From Bretschneidera sinensis (Eukaryota; Streptophyta; Magnoliopsida; Brassicales; Akaniaceae), in NCBI GenBank assembly GCA_023935145.1, contig CM043701.1, positions 69,607,317-69,671,316 of the forward strand: 64,000 nt of DNA, read 5' to 3'. The notes under the pieces were generated by a model that was given only the letters and a program-made list of their open reading frames with translations, was not told where the DNA came from and ran no database searches. Both the position numbers and the translations under genes were made by a program. Of this stretch, positions 1-11,109 are shown in pieces. The number at the start of each line of letters is the position of its first letter. Position 1 is the first letter of the stretch.

Positions 1-238
1 CCTTATGATCGAGCTTTTCCCACTCTGTGATGACCACTGAAGATGATGCCGAAACCATCATTGGAGACGCCGCCTCTGCTGTGGATGCTACCATCATAGT
101 CATCATACTCTTCCGTATCTCATCGACTATCATCATCCACAAGTCCCTGTCCACAAGTAGATCCTTCATCTTCAGTTTCCACAACTCGAAGCTCTTCCCT
201 CCGAACTTCTTGATTTCAATCTGTGATCCAATCGACAT
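1..238 (-). CDS. copia gag polyprotein, N-terminal 79 codons (partial)
   Basis: From an ATG at 238 the minus strand is open to the window edge, beginning MSIGSQIEIKKFGGKSFELW. This is the conserved copia Gag start (F-x-G-x-S-F-x-x-W), followed by KMKDLLVDRDLW and ITEWEKLD. Gag forms the cytoplasmic virus-like particle that packages element RNA. The related copy at 41664 has a stop at the tryptophan of this motif, whereas this copy is uninterrupted over all visible codons, so it may belong to a younger insertion. Whether the rest of the polyprotein is intact cannot be seen here. Confidence 0.75.
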   Translation of the reverse strand, partial: MSIGSQIEIKKFGGKSFELWKLKMKDLLVDRDLWMMIVDEIRKSMMTMMVASTAEAASPMMVSASSSVVITEWEKLDHK

Positions 239-548
239 CTTTGATCGTTAATCCTCGAACACAAGGCTTTGATACAAATTGAACGATTTGAGACTTATCA
301 ATCATATGAATTACAAACAGAAAAAAAGAACGCAATATACCCAGGTTCACCCCATAATAGGGCTATGTCCTCCCAAAAGTTTCACTATTATCAACCTCAC
401 AAATCTCTCGTTACAATGTGCGCTTAATACATCGAGAGTATTTATAAGCAACTTAAGATGCCCTAATTAGGGTTTTCACCCTGTTGCAAAACCACGACTA
501 TTTATTGGCCCAATCCCAAATCGTCAAGTAAAAAACTAGACCCAAAAT
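1..548 (-). mobile_element. Ty1/copia element, 5' end (LTR, PBS, gag start), cut by window edge
   Basis: On the minus strand the order is LTR (about 548 down to 280), primer-binding-site region (266-279, reading TGTATCAAAGCC, close to the initiator-Met PBS TGGTATCAGAGC) and gag start. The same sequence recurs as the 5' end of the near-full-length copia at 41453-42114, which fixes the identity. The LTR begins TGAACGATTTGAG on the plus strand at 280. Its outer end is not the CTCTAACA seen in the relative: similarity is lost near 548, so this LTR is truncated or diverged. The element body runs leftward out of the window. Confidence 0.8.
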
Positions 549-1690
549 AAACTATGGATTAACAATAGTTGGCTTTTACTATGTATGCTTCTCTTGTTGT
601 GATGACTCTTTCTATTATGACGCTAATAGTAATTCCTTTTAGAATCTAGAGCTAAAATATACTAATAAGTGATGGTTAGGATTTAGTTTTTTATATATGA
701 CTTGCAATTGGTCTTAGGTCGCTGAAGAATCTAGATTTTTTTATATTTGAAATTATTTGTTTAATACTTGTATATAAGCCCTATACTTATTGGTTAGAAT
801 AAAGGGAATAAAAAATACATGTTTTATAGCCATACTCTTCTTCTTTTCTTTCTTCTATATTATGTTTCTTTATTTTTCATCTTCTATTATGGATTTACAG
901 CTAATGATCAAAACACCAAATTTATGTTCACTGATCTGCCACTAATATTTTATACTTGCACTATCAATGCCTAAACCCATACATATAGAACATTTGCAAT
1001 AGAATGATTTAATCAATGTTAGGTATAGGGAAATTCAATGGCTCATCAAGCATCATAGTCAGTTGAATCTATCCTTTGGAACCATTTTCTATCCTGCAAG
1101 TTATATTGATGGGTTCATATCCATGAGTGATCAAGAGTGTTGTAGATGGAGGTATTGGATGGTTAAGTTATTGTTTTTGGCATGTTTATAAATTTCATCT
1201 AATAATTTTAGCGAGACCTCAACTCCTTCCTTGCATGAAATCATATGGAAAACCTCAATAATTCAATTCAATCAAGCACAAACGAATGGATGGGAATTAA
1301 TATTGTTATATGCATTAAGATGGCACCTTGGCAATACAACAATTTACTTGTATGTAAAGTTTCTCATATAAAGCATGTATTAATCTACAAGCCTTTTCAA
1401 TCAAGACCAAAAGTATAATCTTAATCAAGTGCTAAATGATCATTAAAGCGCAATTAGTCAGCCTAATTCACAACTTGGGCGAGTCTTGCTACTGTCTTTC
1501 AAGTATTGTGAAGTGTTGCTTCGAGAGTGAATTAATCCAAGTTTATAATTTCCATGTTGATTTTTATTTTCTTGATTTTGTTGGTTTAAGCATCAATCAT
1601 GAAGTAAGAAATAAGTGAAAGAGGGAAGAATAGTAGAGATTGATGGTGTTCAAGAACCAACAAAGCCTTGATGGAAATACAATGATATTT
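549..1690. other. AT-rich intergenic DNA, no gene recognised
   Basis: Short open frames only (for example about 60 codons at 1436-1618), with no motif I recognise and no repeat shared with the rest of the window. I see nothing supportable here. Confidence 0.5.
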
Positions 1691-2120
1691 CAAAACTCAA
1701 AGACCACTTTCATAAGAGTTATGCATATAGTTGTATATACCTATAGCTGTATATGTCTATAGTTATATCCTAAGCTTACAGTCATAACCAGCTGCAGTAG
1801 TTTACAACAATATTTATTACATTAAATATATCAGTTATATTTTCTGAATTGTTGAATGTTTATTTGGTTGTTACTTGCTGTTGCATTTCTACAACCATGT
1901 AATAAATACTTTGTTCTTTCATCTCTCTTATAAATAAACTACCTCTCATCACATCTTAACACAGAAAAATATAAAAAAAATTATGAATTATTCTCACTAT
2001 TCTGATTACTTTCCCCATATCAAATAACTCTCATTTCTATAAATTATTTTTTCGTTCATTCGAAGGAGTCTAACGCAGTGGGTTTGAGCTTTCAGTCAAT
2101 ACCTTTGCATTTTTGAATGC
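1690..2120 (+). mobile_element. possible 5' LTR or promoter remnant of the downstream copia
   Basis: The stretch contains a repeated 'tatag(c/t)tgtatat' theme, then a TATAAATA box near 1930 followed by a CT-rich leader, an LTR-like U3/R arrangement. It lies just upstream of the plus-strand copia Gag/Pol remains that start near 2290. I could not find a partner LTR downstream, because a gypsy LTR abuts the copia 3' end at 5772, so the assignment is positional inference only. Confidence 0.25.
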
Positions 2121-2506
2121 ACATCTGCAGAGAATACGGTAGTTGAATCCTACATAGTAGGTTACCACTAAGCTATTTCACCGAGTCATCGACTCTGAAG
2201 GGCACAAACTACTCGTAAGGATAGTGAACTCACATGCTTCTACTGCAATAAGTATATATTTTCTCTAACTTATTCTTCAATTTTTATAACAATCTTAAGA
2301 GTAGTTATGAACATTGCACTGATAACTCCAAAACAAATTCTTGATTTTAGTAAGATAGAGCACTTTTTAGTATGCCTTTTAGACATTAGCAAGAACGATT
2401 TCACTCTTCACTTGATATATTTAATCTCACTCATTTGCTTAAGCCATGTGAACTTCAAAAAAGAGTATGAAAATTATAAAACTTCCAACAAATTCAGAAT
2501 CAAAAG

Positions 2507-2640
2507 AGTAATAGCAATGCTTTCAAAAAGAAAAGACATTGCTCTATCTGTGGCCAACCTGGACACCATTCACCTCAATGTGAACTGAGAAAAAGAAGCG
2601 ACAATGTTTCCAAAACTAATTTGGTTAGGCAAATACCATT
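2507..2640 (+). pseudogene. copia gag C-terminus with intact CCHC zinc knuckle
   Basis: In the frame that reads TGC at 2540, the translation contains CSICGQPGHHSPQC, a perfect C-x2-C-x4-H-x4-C nucleic-acid-binding knuckle, followed by ELRKRSDNVSKTNLV. The longer open frame over the same bases (2307-2588) is shifted and hides the motif. The frame is lost soon after, so this is a relic with one well-preserved domain. Confidence 0.75.
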
Positions 2641-2679
2641 GTGGAGGTAGTTTATGAGGTGATCATGGTGATAGGACTA

Positions 2680-2760
2680 AAGGTCTGGGTGCTAGACTTT
2701 GGAACTACCAAGCACATTTGTGGAAACAAAGTGCATTTTTCTCATATACCCCACTAGGAG
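2680..2760 (+). pseudogene. copia protease relic
   Basis: The frame reads VWVLDFGTTKHICGNKVHF, matching the copia aspartic-protease pattern W-[IV]-L-D-S-G-A-[ST]-x-H. The active-site D-S/T-G is D-F-G here, so the site is damaged even though the surrounding pattern is recognisable. Stops follow within about ten codons. Confidence 0.6.
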
Positions 2761-3097
2761 AAGGTGAGGAACAAGTGTTCATGGGTTATTCAAGACCCAC
2801 GCTTGCAATCGGCAAAGGGAAGGTTCTTTTCAAGCCGACTTCGAGAAAAACCTTTAACTCACCAATGTGTTGCACGCGCCAGACATCTGTTATAATTTGG
2901 TTACTGTTTCCTTATTTTGGAAAGTTGAGATTTTTGAGTTTGATAAAATTATGATGACTAAGAATAATGCTTTTGTGGCGAAGGGTTATTGCAACTAGGG
3001 CCTGTTTATGTTAAATGTCTTTAACACAATAAAAATACATCTTTTTTTTGCTTACTTGGTTAACTCTTTTGACATTTAAAATGCCAAATTAGGAAAT

Positions 3098-3660
3098 ATG
3101 AATGCATCTTGCATTAAAAAAATGAAAGAACTAGGATTACTTCATAACAGTTATGGTTCATGTATGGATAAATGTGAAGTATGTGTAGAATCTATGACCA
3201 ATAAAAAGAGTTGTAAACCAATTATAAGAGAAACCGAATTACTCAGTTTATTTTATTCAGATTTAGGTGACTTAAAGAACATTGTAACTAAAGGTGGTAA
3301 GAAATTATATATTACTTTCATTGATGACTATTCTAGATACTCTAAGAAATTCTATATCACTTGCATTGATGATTATTCTAGATACACTAAATTATATTTA
3401 CTTAAGTATAAAGATGAGGCTTTTGAAAAATTTCAGCAATATGTGGTTGAAATTGAGAATACATTTAATAGAAATATTAAAAGGCTAAGGTCGGATAGAG
3501 GATGAGAATCTAAAAATATAGTCTTTTTAATTAATTTTGAGAAGAAAAAATGAGTAACACATGAGATTAAGCCACCATATTCTCTTGAATCCAATGGAGT
3601 GGCAAAAAGGAAACATAGACCACTGAAAGAAATGATGAACATTCTCATAATTAGTTAGGG
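3098..3660 (+). pseudogene. copia integrase relic with internal duplication
   Basis: An open stretch of 135 codons (3098-3505) carries CEVCVES of the integrase zinc finger, the catalytic region around YSDLGDL, and then YITFIDDYSRY, KSDEA-like and RSDRG blocks typical of copia integrase. The block KK(L/F)YIT(F/C)IDDYSRY occurs twice in tandem, which would disturb the RNase-H fold. After a stop at RSDRG the frame continues with the PYSLESNGVAKRKHR block (normally QNGVAERKNR), in which the usual catalytic Glu is Lys. The gene is dead. Confidence 0.75.
3299..3388 (+). repeat. 45-bp in-frame tandem duplication inside integrase
   Basis: Copies 3299-3343 and 3344-3388 encode KKLYITFIDDYSRYS and KKFYITCIDDYSRYT. 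They differ at about six positions and the length keeps frame. Confidence 0.85.
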
Positions 3661-3669
3661 AGTGCCTTT

Positions 3670-3965
3670 GAAGTTGTGGGGGGGGGGGGGGAGGGGGGGA
3701 GCTATTCTATCTGCTTGACATATATAGAATAGAATCCCTTACAAGAAAACTAGGAAGACACTTTATGAGTTATAGGAAGGTCATGTACCAAACTTTGCTT
3801 ATTTGAACTTGTGGTGAAGTTGTGGGGGGGGGGGGGGGGGGAGGGGGGGAGCTATTCTATCTGCTTGACATATATAGAATAGAATCCCTTACAAGAAAAC
3901 TAGGAAGACACTTTATGAGTTATAGGAAGGTCATGTACCAAACTTTGCTTATTTGAACTTGTGGT
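3670..3965 (+). repeat. tandem duplication (146 and 150 bp) with long poly-G tracts
   Basis: Copy 1 (3670-3815) and copy 2 (3816-3965) appear identical by eye except for the first G-run: 14 G at 3678-3691 against 18 G at 3824-3841. Each run is followed by A and a second run of 7 G. The unit is copia integrase/linker sequence. Identity outside the homopolymer implies a very recent event or an assembly artefact. Confidence 0.9.
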
Positions 3966-4379
3966 GGTGTGTAGCAAAGGTGATTTTACCTTAACCTAAA
4001 AATAGAAAACTTGGTCTTAAAACATTTAATTGTGTGTTTATTTGATATACTTATAATAGTGCTACATATAGGTTTCTTGTGTTAAAAAGAGATAATGGAA
4101 TAATGGAACCTAAAACAATTGTAGAATCTAAAAATACGAATTTCTTTGAAAAGTTTTTGCGTTATAAACTAGAAAAAGAAAAATTTGTTATGACATCTCA
4201 TGATGAAATGAATAAGGCTAATGAAGAATCGAAAATTGAATAATGAAGAAGTAAGAGAATTAGAAAAGAAACTAATTTTGGTGATGATTTCTATACTTTC
4301 TTGGTTGATACTGATCCTCAAACTTTTCAAGAGTCCATTTCTTCTCCTGATCCACCATTATGGAAAAAGGCCATAAAGT

Positions 4380-5757
4380 GAAATTGAATCAATTCTTTTC
4401 AATCATACTTGGACATTGGTTGATTTATGTCTTAGTGCTAAAATAATTGGGTGTAAATGGATTTTTAAAAGAAAACTAAAACTTGATGGTTTAATTGATA
4501 AGTTTAAAGCGAGATTAGTTGCTAAAGGCTATACACAAAAGAAAGGTGTTGATTATTTTGATATGTTTGCACATGTCTCTAGAAGTGCATCTATTCGAGT
4601 ATTGATCGCATTAGCATCCATTTATAACTTGGTAATACATTAAATTCATTTAAAATAAATTTTTTGAATGGTGACTTAGAAGAGAAAATTTATATGGACC
4701 AATCCGAAGGGTGTGTGGTTCCTGGTAATAAGCATAAAGCGTGTAAAGTAGTGAAATCTTTGTAAAGATTAAAACAAGATCCTAAGTAATGGCATGAAAA
4801 TTTTGATAATATTTTTCTTGATAATGATTATTTAATTAATGATTTGGATAGATGCATAGGTATTGAATTTGTAGATTGCATTGGTGTGACAATTTGTTTG
4901 TATGTAGCTGATATGCTCATTATGAGCACTGATCTAAATGTTGTGAATAAGACTATAAAATTTTTAGTTTCAAAATTTGATATAAAAATATATGGGTGAA
5001 ATTGATGTAATTTTGGGCATTAAAATTTCTTAGACTTCTAATGGCATCATCTTGATCACAAGAACACCATATTGAGAAAATGCTGAAAAGATTTGAAATT
5101 TTGATAGTAAACCAGTATGTACACTATATGATACTAATTTACTTTTGATAAAGAATGTAAGAAATAGTATTTCTCAACATGAATATGCTTAAATTATTGG
5201 TAATCTTATGGACATGATGAACAATAATTGTCATCATATAGCTTATTCAGTGGGCATACTGGGTACATATACTCATAATCCTAACAAGGATCATTGGACT
5301 GTTGTTCATAAAGTAATTCGGTTATTGAGATGGACCATGGATCATGGTCTATTATATAGTGGATTTCTTACTATATTAAAAGGGATACATCGATGCTAAC
5401 TGGATCTCAGATTCAGATGAGACGAAATCCCCTAGTGGTTGTATCTTTGTACTTAGTAAAGGTGCAGTTTCATAAAATCTTTCAAGTAAACTTGCACAGC
5501 TCAGTCTACAATGGAGTCCAAGTTCATTGACTTAGAAAAGGCAGGAGTAGAAGCTAAGTGGCTTAGAAACTTTTTAGTAGATATCCCATTATGGATATTT
5601 CCTTTAGTGTTTATACGTTGTGATTGTTAGGTGGCAATTGCTAATGCAAAAAATAAAACTTATAATGTGAGGAATAGACACATAAGACCGAGACACAACA
5701 CTGTGGGACATCTATTAGAAAATATGGTGATATCCCTTGATTTTGTGAAATCATAGT
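4380..5757 (+). pseudogene. copia reverse transcriptase and RNase H relic
   Basis: The 4416-4643 frame reads IIGCKWIFKRKLKLDG and KARLVAKGYTQKKGVDY, the opening blocks of copia RT. Further pieces in shifted frames run to about 5060. RNase H pieces follow: STMESKFIDLEKAG near 5510 and the RHIRPRHNTV block near 5680. The RT catalytic Y-x-D-D is not readable as such, and stops are dense. The protein would have copied element RNA to DNA; it is inactive here. Confidence 0.75.
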
Positions 5758-5771
5758 TTAATTTAGCCTAT

Positions 5772-7047
5772 TGAATTACGCCTAAACAGTACTATGTGGT
5801 AGCAGCAATATAGAATGGGGTGTCGATCCCACGAAAAGAACATTCTACAGTCAAAGTCTCACGCAAAAAATAATGGACACAAAATTAAAAATTAATATTA
5901 AGAAAATGTTGAGAATTAAATGAAACAATTGAATTAAGTGAAAGAAAATCAATAATGAGAAACACAAGGGTCCAAAAATCCCTCATAGATTTCACAGCTT
6001 CAGCTTGTATCAATTTAGTAATTATAACTCAACTACACATTTCACATCCCAAATGTGTAACCAAAAAATAATAGTGAAAGCACCAAAAATATTCTTTTGT
6101 AAATTATTATGAGAAATCTCCTTCTTGTTTTTAAAAGTAATGCAACAGCTGATCATATATGATATTCTAAATCGACGATATATCCAGAGACAATAACATA
6201 GTAAAGGACAATCATATATAACTAATCTACTGAAATAAATTGCACCCTAAATTCCACACATAAGAGAAGCATGACTGAACTTACATGGAGAAAAAGAACA
6301 ACAATCACCAGAGTTAAATAAAATCTATGGAAGAAGAAAATACAATTGTCTGTCACACAAAAACATCAACTTCAATATTAAATAAAAGAAACATCTCAAA
6401 ACAATTATTCAACGTTAAAAACATAAATAACTGAATTAAATATAAGCCAACACCGCTATGTCTAGGAGTTCATCTCTTCATCTTGGTTGGAACTTAGCCT
6501 AGCCGACAATACATAATTACCAAAGCTCTCCGAAAAATTCAATGTGTGTCTCTTCATTCCCCCACCCCTCTTTTCTGAGTCTAAAGTCCTATATATATAT
6601 CTGTATGGAGATGGTTTTTTAGACAGAAAAATCGCACTAGGGTTTCTGTTTGGAAATTCGGGCAGTGACCTTCTTCTGTCCAGGCCCGGTCTCGTTCTGT
6701 CCAGGCTGTATCTTTCTTCTGTTCAGGCCGTGTTTCTTGCTATCCATGCCACAGTTTCCATCTGTCCAGGTCTCGGTTCCATTCTGTCCAAGCTAGTGTT
6801 CCCTACTGTCTAGTCTGCGGTTCTGTCCAGTTCAGGCCCGTGTTCCTTGCTGTCCAGGCCGCGCTTTTGCTCTCTCTAGGCCCCGGTTCTATTCTATCTA
6901 GGCCCGTGGCTTTTCTTGTGTCAAATACATACATCGACTTGCCTTTGATTACTCTGAATTGATCCGAATGTTGTGGATTCTTTCAAACATATTTTATGTA
7001 TTTTTTTTGTTTAAGACTTCTTTGTTTTTTTTAATCAGCAAAACACA
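5772..7047 (-). mobile_element. gypsy 3' LTR
   Basis: The outer end at 5772 (plus strand TGAATTACGCC) is preceded, on the minus strand, by the GTGGGATCGACACCCC motif. That motif is also near the 3' end of the solo LTR at 11110-12416 and, as GTGGATTCGACCTCG, near those of the LTRs at 21676 and 24671. A TATA run at about 6590-6600 lies roughly 820 bp from that end, as in the relatives. The inner boundary near 7047 (TGTGTTTTGC on the minus strand) was chosen from a preceding purine-rich stretch and similar total length; it is uncertain. Confidence 0.6.
6676..6915. repeat. degenerate 20-27 bp repeat array in the LTR U3
   Basis: About eleven variants of CTGTCCAGGCC(C/G) followed by a pyrimidine-rich spacer, immediately upstream (minus-strand sense) of the TATA box. 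GC-rich compared with its surroundings. Confidence 0.75.
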
Positions 7048-7761
7048 GAATTCTCCAAAGGACCACACTTATCAAAAAATTCAATGAATAATAAAATATA
7101 ATCTCAACAAATGCATATAATTAACTCCATCTGAAGTGCATTTTCATGCCCTAATCACAACCTCCAACCAACTCATTGCTAGTACCTAGTGATGTACGCG
7201 AAACAGCAATGCATGAAAAGTAACATAGCATGAATGTTGTTTATCCGAGAATTTTGCAGAACTGTCTAGCATTCAAACAAATGTTGGCCAAAGCTCACAG
7301 ATGCTAACGAGATTTACAAATCATATCTTCTGAGAAACTGTGAGTGTGTGTACCAAGCCTAAACCTTCTTACCACAACCAATGATGCATAAAACTTTGAA
7401 TTCAACTAGGAAAGAAGCCTCAACTCCATTATCCTCACAGGTATAGTGTTTACCAATTAAAACAGGCAAGATACTTACTCATTGAGTTGGAAAGCGGATA
7501 AAAGCACTCAGTAAAAGGGTCAAGCAAGTGAACAAGAATGGACCATAAGATAGGCTAATCACACAGTTCAGAACACTTTATCCGACTTACCAATATAATG
7601 CCTCGAAATTTCAATGGTTAATAAATAAGCCTTGGTGTTGAAGCTCTTTTCTTCTGAGTGTGGTGCGACAACTTATCTTTTTTAAACTATTGAATCTTCC
7701 TTCTTTCGAATAAAAACTGAAAGCTGAAGTAAACAAAAACCGATATTTTCTTCTTTTTTTC

Positions 7762-7890
7762 TATTCTCTTTTTTTTTCTTTTAGAGAATTACAATATAAA
7801 TAAATAAGTTGATAGAAGAATGATTTTTTTTATTCTCTTTTTTTTTCTTTTAGAGAATTACAATATAAATAAATAAGCTGATGGAAGAAG
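7762..7890. repeat. 69-bp tandem duplication in the gypsy 3' untranslated region
   Basis: The sequence starting tattctctttttttttcttt at 7762 recurs at 7831. The second copy differs at a few bases near its end. Confidence 0.8.
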
Positions 7891-8289
7891 AATCATTCCC
7901 AAGATATTGTTGATGATCAAAACTCCGCATAAATGTTAATGATGGATTCGAAGGCTTTAATGACTAACCAAATCATTTCTCCACACGTAAGGTAAACCAA
8001 ACAAAGCATCTCAAATAATGATAAAATCAATTCAAGTAGGCAATAAAAGTTCACAATGCTAGTTTTCTCAAACTCTCCACTTAATAAAAATAAATGTGCT
8101 TCAAACATGGTTAAAAACCAAAAATCATATGCATCACTCTCTAAACAATCCACAAAGCTTAGTATGTGCATAGAAATGAGTTTCTAGAAAACAATCAGTG
8201 TTAATCAAGATAGTTCCATTGGACCTTGACGAAAACAGAGTTGTAATCATGCATCAACAGTTCACAAAATTGCAAAATCTCACAAACAT

Positions 8290-8399
8290 GCCATGATAGT
8301 TTCACACAAAACAATATATAACAAGCATGCATATGCTACCTGCTGCCATGATAGTTTCACATAAAACAATATATAACAAGCATGCATATCCTACCTGCT
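8290..8399. repeat. 55-bp tandem duplication
   Basis: Copies 8290-8344 and 8345-8399 (beginning gccatgatagtttcaca) differ at two bases. Confidence 0.9.
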
Positions 8400-8603
8400 A
8401 TCACCCCTAACCAGAATGTGACAGTGTCCTCACAGTCACCAAAAGATAAGAAAATCATACCGACGAAAGAGAGGAACTCCAATAATGTAGCGTAGGTAAA
8501 CCTGCATCACACAAAACAAAACATAAAAGCAAATAATGCTAAACAAATGAAACTAAACTAGAAAGCAGTAAAATATAATACAGATAGAAGTACCGAACAT
8601 CAA

Positions 8604-10004
8604 TCAAAGTAGACAAGGGAAACCAGAGAGATCTCCTATGGATTCCTCTATTTTCTCCACATAGTGCTTCAGACGTTGCTCATACACTCGAAATATTCTC
8701 CCAACTATTGGATTTTCTATCTCAACCAAACCATTGGGAAAGACTTGCTTAACCACGAACAGGCCAGTCCATCTCGATTTTAGCTTGCCGGGATGAAGGT
8801 GAAGCCTCGAGTAATAGAAGTGGACTCGTTGATTAGGCTCGAAATACTTCCTTATAATTTTCTTGTCATGAGCCGCCTTCATCTTTGCCTTGCAGATTCT
8901 TGAGTTGTCGTAGACATCATTTCATAACTCCTCAATCTCAACCAACTGAAGCTTCCTATGAATTCCTGCATAATTAATATCAAAGTTAATGCTCTTTACA
9001 GCCCAATAAGCACGATGTTATAACTCAACCGGTAGATGGCAAGCTTTTCCATAGGCAAGCCGGTACGGAGACATCCCGAGGTTGGTCTTGTAAGTAGTAT
9101 GGTAATCCCAAAAAGCGTCAGGAAGGCACAAAAACTAATCCTTTCTATTCGGGTTCACCATTTTCTCCAACATTTGCTTCACCTCTCGGTTGACTAATTT
9201 AGCTTGGCCATTCATCTGTGGGTGATAGGTGTTATCGACCTTGTGGTGCACTCCATAACTATATATCAAAGCCTCAAAAGAACGGTTACAGAAATGAGTG
9301 CCTTGATCACTAATCATAGCTTGAGGCGTACCAAATCTGGAGAAAATGTTTTCCTTAAGAAATTTGACAACAGTGTTGTTGTCATTGTTTTGGCACACCA
9401 CAGCCTCTACCTATTTGGACACGTAGTCCATTGCAAGCAAGATATATAGATACCTAAAGGAATGTGAAAAGGGTCCCATAAAATCGATCCCCCAACAGTC
9501 AAATATTTCAATGACAAGAATCGAGTTAAGGGGCATCATATGCCTTCGGGACAAAGCACCAAGATTTTGGCATTTATCACATAAACGGCAAAAAATTTTA
9601 ATGTCTTTAAATAGAGAAGGCCAATATAATCCAGATTGTAGAATTTTTGCGGCAGTCTTTTTCATAGAAAAGTGACTGCCACAAGCTGAACTATGACAAA
9701 AATGTAAGACACTATCAATCTCAACCGCAGGGATGCACCACTTCATAATTTGGTCAGGGCAATACTTATAAAGATAAGGGTCATCCCAATAGAAATTTCT
9801 TACCTCGACCAAAAATTTGCACTTATCTTGTGCACTCCATGTGGATGGCATTACACCAGAAACCAAGTAATTTACAATTTGTGTATACCATGGTACTTGG
9901 CTTATGGTGAACAAATGTTCGTCGGGGAAGTCGTCTCGATTGGGTGGGCCATCGGCGAACTCATTGAACTCCAGGCGAGACAAGTGATCTACCGTGAAAG
10001 ACAA
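8604..10004 (-). pseudogene. gypsy pol 3' half: RNase H tail and integrase
   Basis: The minus strand reads VDHLSRLE at the RNase H end, then an H-H-C-C zinc-binding domain (CHSSACGSH ... CRLCDKCQ). The integrase core follows with the first Asp in WGIDFMGPF and the second in ISDQGTHF. The catalytic Glu position, normally NGQAE, is NGQAK, so the D-D-E triad is broken. Stops at about 9410, 9134 and 8935 split the frame. The C-terminal domain (8604-8882) has FEPNQRVHFYYSRLHL and LKSRWTGLFVV and ends normally near 8604. Integrase inserts element DNA into the chromosome; this copy cannot. Confidence 0.85.
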
Positions 10005-10005
10005 G

Positions 10006-11100
10006 ATGGAGTCAATGGATAAAAATCAAGTATGGGACCTTGTTGAGTTACCCGAAAGAGTCAAGGTCATTGGGTGTAAATGGTTCTATAAAACTAAAAA
10101 ATGACTCTTTTGGTAACATTAAGCGATGTAACGCTAGGCTTGTAGCCAAAGGCTTTACTCAAAAAGAAAGCATTGACTACCATAATACATTTTTTCATGT
10201 TTCAAAGAAGGACTCATTTCGAATCATTATGGCTTTAGTAGCTCATTTTGATATGGAGCTACATCAAATAGATGTGAAAATGACATTCTTGAATAAGGAT
10301 CTTGATGAAGAAGTATACATGACTCAAGCTGAAGGATTTAATTCTAAAGAGAACAGTCACCAGGTTTACAAGTTAAGGAAATTAATATATGGGTTAAAAC
10401 AAGCCTCACGTCAATGGTATTTCAAATTTCACAATGTAGTTACTTCATTTGGTTTCGCGAAGAGCATTGTGGATAATTGTATATGCGTTAAGGTTAGTGG
10501 GAGAAAGTACATATTTTTAGTCCTATATGTTGATGATATTTTACTTGCAACCAATGATTTAGGTGTGCTGCATGAAACAAAGTATTTTCTCTCTCAAAAC
10601 TTTGACATGAAGGATATGGGTGAAGTTTCTTATGTCATTGGAATAGAAATTCACAGAGACATATCTCAAAGGACATTAGGATTGTCTCAAAAGACCTACG
10701 TTGAAAAGGTTTTAGAAAGATTTAAAATGAAGGATTGTTCACCTTTTGAAACATCTATCTTAAAAGGTGACAATTTTAGTTTAATTAATGGCCAAAAAGT
10801 GCTTTGGAAAATGAGCAAATGCAAAGTATTCCTTATGCATCAGCAGTCAGTAGTCTAATTTATACATAAGTGTGCACTAGAACTAACATAAACTTTTTTG
10901 TGGGAATGCTTAGTAGATAACAAAGTAATCTAGGAATGAAACATTGGAAGGCAGTTAAGAAAGTCATGTGACACTTGCCAGGAACCAAGAATTAAATGCT
11001 CACATATAAGCATGTTGATCAACTGGACGTGGTTAGATATTTAGATTCAGATTTTTCTGGTTGTCCAAACTTGATGAGAACCATAAAATGCATCTTAACA
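10006..11100 (+). pseudogene. copia reverse transcriptase, nearly intact
   Basis: After one frameshift near 10100 there is a long open frame (10040-10858). It has ARLVAKGFTQKESIDYH, HQIDVKMTFLNKDLDEEVYM, YGLKQASRQWYFKFH and the catalytic LYVDDILL (both Asp present at about 10530), then DMGEVSYVIGIEI and LSQKTYVEKVLERF. A frame change near 10790 separates the connecting region (PDI-type VGSLMYA block degraded) up to the SDFSGC block of RNase H near 11060. It is one of the better-preserved RTs in the window but lacks gag, protease and integrase. Confidence 0.85.
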
Positions 11101-11109
11101 ACACCTAAT

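Larger units (their letters stand above)
2290..5757 (+). mobile_element. decayed Ty1/copia element (gag-AP-IN-RT-RH order)
   Basis: Pieces of every copia domain occur in the right order on the plus strand: Gag zinc knuckle (2540-2581), protease (about 2690-2750), GAG-pre-integrase and integrase (3098-3660), reverse transcriptase (4380-5060) and RNase H (5200-5757). Frameshifts and stops separate them, and two tandem duplications lie inside. The end of the RNase H relic is followed within about 15 bp by an unrelated gypsy LTR, so the 3' LTR has been lost. Confidence 0.8.
5772..10005 (-). mobile_element. 5'-truncated Ty3/gypsy (Athila/Tat-like): 3' LTR plus pol 3' half
   Basis: On the minus strand the order is RNase H tail and integrase (10004 down to 8604), a long untranslated 3' region (8603 to about 7048) and a 3' LTR ending at 5772. 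RT, protease, gag and the 5' LTR are missing. The truncated end abuts a plus-strand copia RT between 9990 and 10006. The AYWAVK...NFD...RKLQL block of the integrase C-terminus is what I know from Athila/Tat elements; the lineage name is inference. Confidence 0.8.

Noticed and set aside
2307..2588. 93-codon frame over the copia gag end
   Set aside because: Out of frame with the CCHC zinc knuckle, which is read in a different frame at 2540-2581.
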